Source: an uncultured Clostridia bacterium (GTDB lineage: Bacteria > Bacillota > Clostridia > Saccharofermentanales > Fastidiosipilaceae). From it: 26,028 bases of DNA. The stretch lies in the NCBI GenBank assembly GCA_947253135.1, contig CAMXYS010000007.1:1-26028 (forward strand). Reading direction: 5' to 3'. Position 1 is the stretch's first letter; every line of letters starts with the position of its first letter. The notes beneath the pieces are model-generated. The model did not search any database. It saw only the letters and a list, made by a program, of their open reading frames with translations, and was not told the DNA's origin. Below, piece by piece: positions 22,738-26,028 of this stretch. A program made the translations under genes and the position numbers.

Positions 22738-23826
22738 TCAGTCATTATATTTTGCTAATTGACAGCGGAGCTGAACTTCCGGAATTCGGCCGGCCACCAA
22801 GCCGAAACTGACCCGTCCGGTCACCCTCCCGTGGTCAGGGCAGACCGCTTTGGCGACATAGTATTTTTTCTTTTTGCGCCAGCCCCCGACTCGGGCGGGC
22901 AATTGACACAGGCCGGCAGCATTCTTTTCCGGCTCAGCCGCAGCAGGGGAGGCTGTTGCGCTTACAGCAGTAGCGGGTTCTGCAGCAACCGATTTGCTCG
23001 CAGACTCGCCATCAAGTCTGCCCCCTCGGTTAACCTGTACTTCGCCCTTCCCCCGACCGTATGTTCCGCCAGCTCCGGCTGCTGTCGGCCGGAGCGTTCG
23101 CTCACAAGCCGGGCAGCAAAGGGGCAATCGTTCCAGCAGTTCCGGTAAGGCTGTCGCCCGGCGGCCGAAGCGAATGGTCCGCCTCTTGATATAAGTTAGA
23201 TTCGGATTCCAGCTGTAACGCCGCACCAGCTGCTCCAACGGCACCGACCCATCCGCTGCTGTCTTCATCTCAGTCAACAATTTTTTTAAAATCAGGGCCG
23301 TATAATAGGCATCGCCACCGGCATTGTGAAACTCTTCTTGCTTGTCGGCTTGAATCCCGCTTGCTGCGACCGCTGTCGCCAAGGCGCACTGGCGCTGGCC
23401 GCTATCACCTAGCAAATAGTACAGATACTGGACATCCAGACAATATTCCGGCAAGATCGTCGGCAAATTATAGAAAGCTAAATTCTTGCGTAAAGGCTCC
23501 AGATCGCTGTCACTCCAACTGCAAAATACCGCCGGTCCGGTAGCAGCCCAACTAAAAAAATCTCGTGCCACTTCCGGAAAAGAGCGTCCCTCCGCCTTTA
23601 ATTGAGCAAACTTCTGCCCGGTAATATGCTTAACCCAAGGGTTTAATTTGGGGTAGACTCGGGGTTTCACCGGGGCAAAAAAAGATCCACCTATGCGCCC
23701 GTCTTCGTGCAGGCGAAAGGCACCTATTTCTGTAATCTCCGCTGACAGGCGAGAAGCCTCGGAGGCCTTGGCCCCGCTGCCCGGAAAATTGGTATTCCAC
23801 TCCAAGTCAAAAACAATAAAATCCAT
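22738..23826 (-). CDS. DEDDh 3'-5' exonuclease-domain protein with split zinc ribbon
   Basis: Nuclease-like protein of 362 residues. The N-terminal exonuclease domain (about 1-185) belongs to the DEDDh (RNase T / ERI-1) type: Asp7 and Glu9 in VFDLEWN, an ExoII Asp near 106 in CSWSDSDLEPL, and ExoIII His167 and Asp172 in HNAGGDAYY. It should remove 3' nucleotides from RNA or DNA with two metal ions. After a basic linker come Cys238 and Cys241 (CCPAC) and, 88 residues later, Cys329 and His332 (CPDHG). They look like two halves of one zinc ribbon parted by an Ala/Gly/Glu-rich insert (about 248-310). The ribosome binding site is weak (AGGAT). It follows rpoC past a terminator. The substrate is unknown. 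Confidence 0.8.
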   Translation of the reverse strand: MDFIVFDLEWNTNFPGSGAKASEASRLSAEITEIGAFRLHEDGRIGGSFFAPVKPRVYPKLNPWVKHITGQKFAQLKAEGRSFPEVARDFFSWAATGPAVFCSWSDSDLEPLRKNLAFYNLPTILPEYCLDVQYLYYLLGDSGQRQCALATAVAASGIQADKQEEFHNAGGDAYYTALILKKLLTEMKTAADGSVPLEQLVRRYSWNPNLTYIKRRTIRFGRRATALPELLERLPLCCPACERTLRPTAAGAGGTYGRGKGEVQVNRGGRLDGESASKSVAAEPATAVSATASPAAAEPEKNAAGLCQLPARVGGWRKKKKYYVAKAVCPDHGRVTGRVSFGLVAGRIPEVQLRCQLAKYND

Positions 23827-23868
23827 TTGATCAAGTATATCCTATTGGGATCATGAGCGTTGCCCGAC

Positions 23869-23898
23869 CAAAAACAGCCCCCGAAAAATCGGGGGCTG
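23869..23898 (-). terminator. Terminator after rpoC
   Basis: Perfect 10-bp stem CAGCCCCCGA (23875-23884) / TCGGGGGCTG (23889-23898) with a 4-nt loop; on the minus strand it ends in TTTTTGG. It lies 37 bases after the rpoC stop and probably ends the rpo operon. Confidence 0.9.
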
Positions 23899-23935
23899 CA
23901 ACAAGCTTGCTACCCGGATCAGCTGGTACAAAAAC

Positions 23936-26028
23936 TTAGCGGGCGGCCAAATCAGCTTCAATAATCTCTCTGTTTTCTTCAATATTCGGCACAGAACTGA
24001 TTTCTCTATATTCCTTAATGCCCGTGCCGGCCGGGATCAGCTTACCGATTATGACGTTTTCCTTTAAGCCGTGGAGCGGGTCATTCTTTTTCTTCACCGC
24101 CGCATCCGTCAGCACTCTGGTCGTCTCTTGGAAGGAGGCCGAAGACAAGAAGGACTCAGTGGCCAGCGAAGCCTTGGTGATACCCAAGAGCACCCGCTTA
24201 CCTGTGGCCGGGGTCAGTCCCTGTTCCTCCATCTCCTGGTTTACAGCCCGGAATTCATAGAGGTCGGTCATACCGCCAATCAAAAGATCCGTATCGCCCG
24301 GATCTTCCACTCGGACCTTCCGCATCATCTGGCGAGTGATAATCTCTAAGTGCTTGTCATTGATGTCAACACCATTGTTGATATAGACTTTCAAGACTTC
24401 AAAGATGATATAGCGTTGGACGCCGCGGACCCCACTGATTTTCATGATGTCGTGCGGGTTGACAGACCCGTCTGTCAGCAAGTCTCCGGCCTCGACAAAG
24501 TCGCCTTCTGCTACCAATAAAGTCGCACTGTAAGAAATCGGGTAAGTTTGCGTCTCCAAAGACTCACTGTCTGTAATGACGATTTCGCGCTTGGTCTTGG
24601 AACCCTCTTTAAAGCTCACCACACCCGAAATCTGCGCCATCACCGCCTGGCCCTTCGGCTTTCTGGCCTCAAACAATTCCTCAACACGAGGCAAGCCCTG
24701 CGTGATGTCTTCGTTTGAAGCGATACCGCCGGTGTGGAAAGTCCGCATGGTCAGCTGTGTGCCGGGCTCGCCGATCGACTGGGCCGCCATAACACCAACA
24801 GCTTCACCCTTAACCGTGTGTTGACCGGTCGCCAGGTTTAAGCCGTAGCAATGCGAACAAACACCGTGCTTGGCCGAGCAGGTTAAAACCGATCGGATAG
24901 CCACCTTTTTGATGCCGGCTTCGTCAATTTTTCTGGCCATCTCATTGCTGATCAAGCAGCCGGCGGAAACCATCACCTCATCCGTGTCGGGGTTGACTAC
25001 ATCCTGGGCAGCATAACGACCGGCAATGCGATCATATAAGGGTTTAATGACCCGGGAGCTCGCCCCGGAACCGACCCGCAGAGCTGTCATTTCAATATAT
25101 TCATCGGTGCCGCAATCTTCTTCTTGAACGATGATGTCTTGAGCTACATCGACCAGACGGCGGGTCAAATAACCCGAGTCAGCCGTTTTCAGAGCCGTGT
25201 CGGACAAGGCTTTACGAGCACCGTGTGAGGAAATAAAGAATTCCAACACATTCATACCTTCACGGAGATTCGACTTAATTGGAATTTCGATCGTGTCGCC
25301 GGAAGTATCCGCCATGTTACCGCGCATACCGGCCAGCTGCTTGATCTGCGACATTGAGCCACGGGCGCCGGAATCCGACATCATATAGATCGGGTTGTCC
25401 TCGGCCAGGCTCTCGCTCAGGGCCTCGGTAATATCATCCGTTGTCTGACGCCACACCTTGATAACGGCAGCCTTGCGACCGTCCTCATTTAAGAGGCCAC
25501 GCTGATACTGGGTTGTAATTTTATCAACCAGTTGTTCGGCCTCATTCAAATAACGCCTTTTAACGTCCGGAACAATCATATCAAAGACGCTGATTGAGAT
25601 GCCGCTGCGGGTGGAAGAGTGGAAGCCGATAGCTTTAATATCATCTAAAATCAAGGCTGTCTTGGAGATGCCGTTGATATTGATACATTTTTCGATGATA
25701 TCGCCCAATTTTTTCTTGTTGACTTGGAAGTCAATTTCCAGATCCAACTCCCGTCCCGGCTCGCTGCGGTCAACGTAGCCCAGATCCTGCGGAATGATCT
25801 CATTAAACAGGAAACGGCCATAGGTCGACTCCACCAAGCGAGTCAAGGGCTCGCCGTTCACAGTCCTGGTCAAACGCACCTTAATGCGGCTATGGAAATT
25901 AATTTCCTTTTTGTCGTAGGCCATGTGGGCCTCGTCCAGGGAGATAAAAGCCCGTTGGTCACCGGGCTGGTCCGGCCACTCGCTGGTCAGATAATAGATC
26001 CCCAAAACCATGTCCTGAGTCGGCACCG
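23936..26028 (-). CDS. rpoC: RNA polymerase beta' subunit, C-terminal part (cut by window end)
   Basis: Catalytic large subunit of RNA polymerase; 696 residues of the C-terminal part are present and the frame continues past 26028. The first codons read VPTQDMVLGIYYLT, so the GTG there is an internal Val and not a start. Landmarks in order are IVPDVKRRYLNEAE, DSGARGSMSQIKQLAGMRG, the second zinc site (EEDCGT, then TCSAKHGVCSHCYG with Cys-x6-Cys-x2-Cys), and the trigger-loop region SIGEPGTQLTMRTFHTGG. These are followed by the C-terminal GITKASLATESFLSSASFQETTRVLTDAA and GLKENVIIGKLIPAGTG. No large insertion splits the trigger loop. The protein ends IIEADLAAR, followed by the terminator at 23869-23898. 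Confidence 0.98.
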   Translation of the reverse strand, partial: VPTQDMVLGIYYLTSEWPDQPGDQRAFISLDEAHMAYDKKEINFHSRIKVRLTRTVNGEPLTRLVESTYGRFLFNEIIPQDLGYVDRSEPGRELDLEIDFQVNKKKLGDIIEKCININGISKTALILDDIKAIGFHSSTRSGISISVFDMIVPDVKRRYLNEAEQLVDKITTQYQRGLLNEDGRKAAVIKVWRQTTDDITEALSESLAEDNPIYMMSDSGARGSMSQIKQLAGMRGNMADTSGDTIEIPIKSNLREGMNVLEFFISSHGARKALSDTALKTADSGYLTRRLVDVAQDIIVQEEDCGTDEYIEMTALRVGSGASSRVIKPLYDRIAGRYAAQDVVNPDTDEVMVSAGCLISNEMARKIDEAGIKKVAIRSVLTCSAKHGVCSHCYGLNLATGQHTVKGEAVGVMAAQSIGEPGTQLTMRTFHTGGIASNEDITQGLPRVEELFEARKPKGQAVMAQISGVVSFKEGSKTKREIVITDSESLETQTYPISYSATLLVAEGDFVEAGDLLTDGSVNPHDIMKISGVRGVQRYIIFEVLKVYINNGVDINDKHLEIITRQMMRKVRVEDPGDTDLLIGGMTDLYEFRAVNQEMEEQGLTPATGKRVLLGITKASLATESFLSSASFQETTRVLTDAAVKKKNDPLHGLKENVIIGKLIPAGTGIKEYREISSVPNIEENREIIEADLAAR

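Noticed and set aside
1..26028. tRNA genes, CRISPR arrays, insertion sequences, phage genes
   Set aside because: No regular repeat-spacer array, transposase or integrase motif, or tRNA-like cloverleaf was seen on either strand.

Overview
The window reads as one contig end from an anaerobic, butyrate-forming member of the Bacillota, probably class Clostridia. The grounds are a crotonyl-CoA/butyryl-CoA gene set with Bcd-EtfAB, strong AGGAG-type ribosome binding sites, a YesM/YesN-type two-component pair, and an RpoC without large lineage-specific insertions. I cannot name a genus. The first 48 bases are not genomic: they are the end of an Illumina P5 primer, a 10-nt index and the Nextera read-1 adapter. 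The biological sequence therefore starts at 49, and the kinase gene there is cut by the contig end.

Layout: 49-1380 holds the 3' part of a sensor kinase and its AraC-type response regulator (+). 1387-2110 (-) is a decayed alpha/beta-hydrolase with in-frame stops and frameshifts. 2206-3666 (-) is a LemA + TPM-domain membrane pair. 4115-5554 (+) is a MATE exporter with its own terminator. 5704-8390 (+) is a complete polar amino acid ABC importer (lipoprotein, permease, ATPase) behind a good promoter. 8479-9552 (+) is a flippase-like UPF0104 membrane protein. 9624-10085 (-) is a 1-Cys peroxiredoxin. 10286-11320 (+) is a family 2 glycosyltransferase.

The core is 11640-22440, all on the minus strand: 4-hydroxybutyrate dehydrogenase (its own unit), then abfD, a small unknown cysteine protein, abfT, crt, hbd, bcd, etfB, etfA and, past an internal terminator, thlA. 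Together they encode two routes that meet at crotonyl-CoA. In one, succinate semialdehyde goes to 4-hydroxybutyrate, to 4-hydroxybutyryl-CoA and to crotonyl-CoA (4HbD, AbfT, AbfD). In the other, two acetyl-CoA go to acetoacetyl-CoA, 3-hydroxybutyryl-CoA and crotonyl-CoA (ThlA, Hbd, Crt). Bcd-EtfAB then makes butyryl-CoA. No butyrate kinase or separate butyryl-CoA:acetate CoA-transferase lies in the window, so AbfT may also release the acid.

The right end (-) carries a DEDDh exonuclease whose apparent zinc ribbon is split by a low-complexity insert, and the C-terminal 697 codons of rpoC with its terminator. The most interesting leads are the small cysteine protein between abfD and abfT, a one-residue shortening between two Fe-S ligands of AbfD, and the regulatory structure of the operon: a palindrome on the promoter, an intercistronic inverted repeat, and a terminator before thlA. 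I saw no tRNA, rRNA, CRISPR array or insertion sequence.
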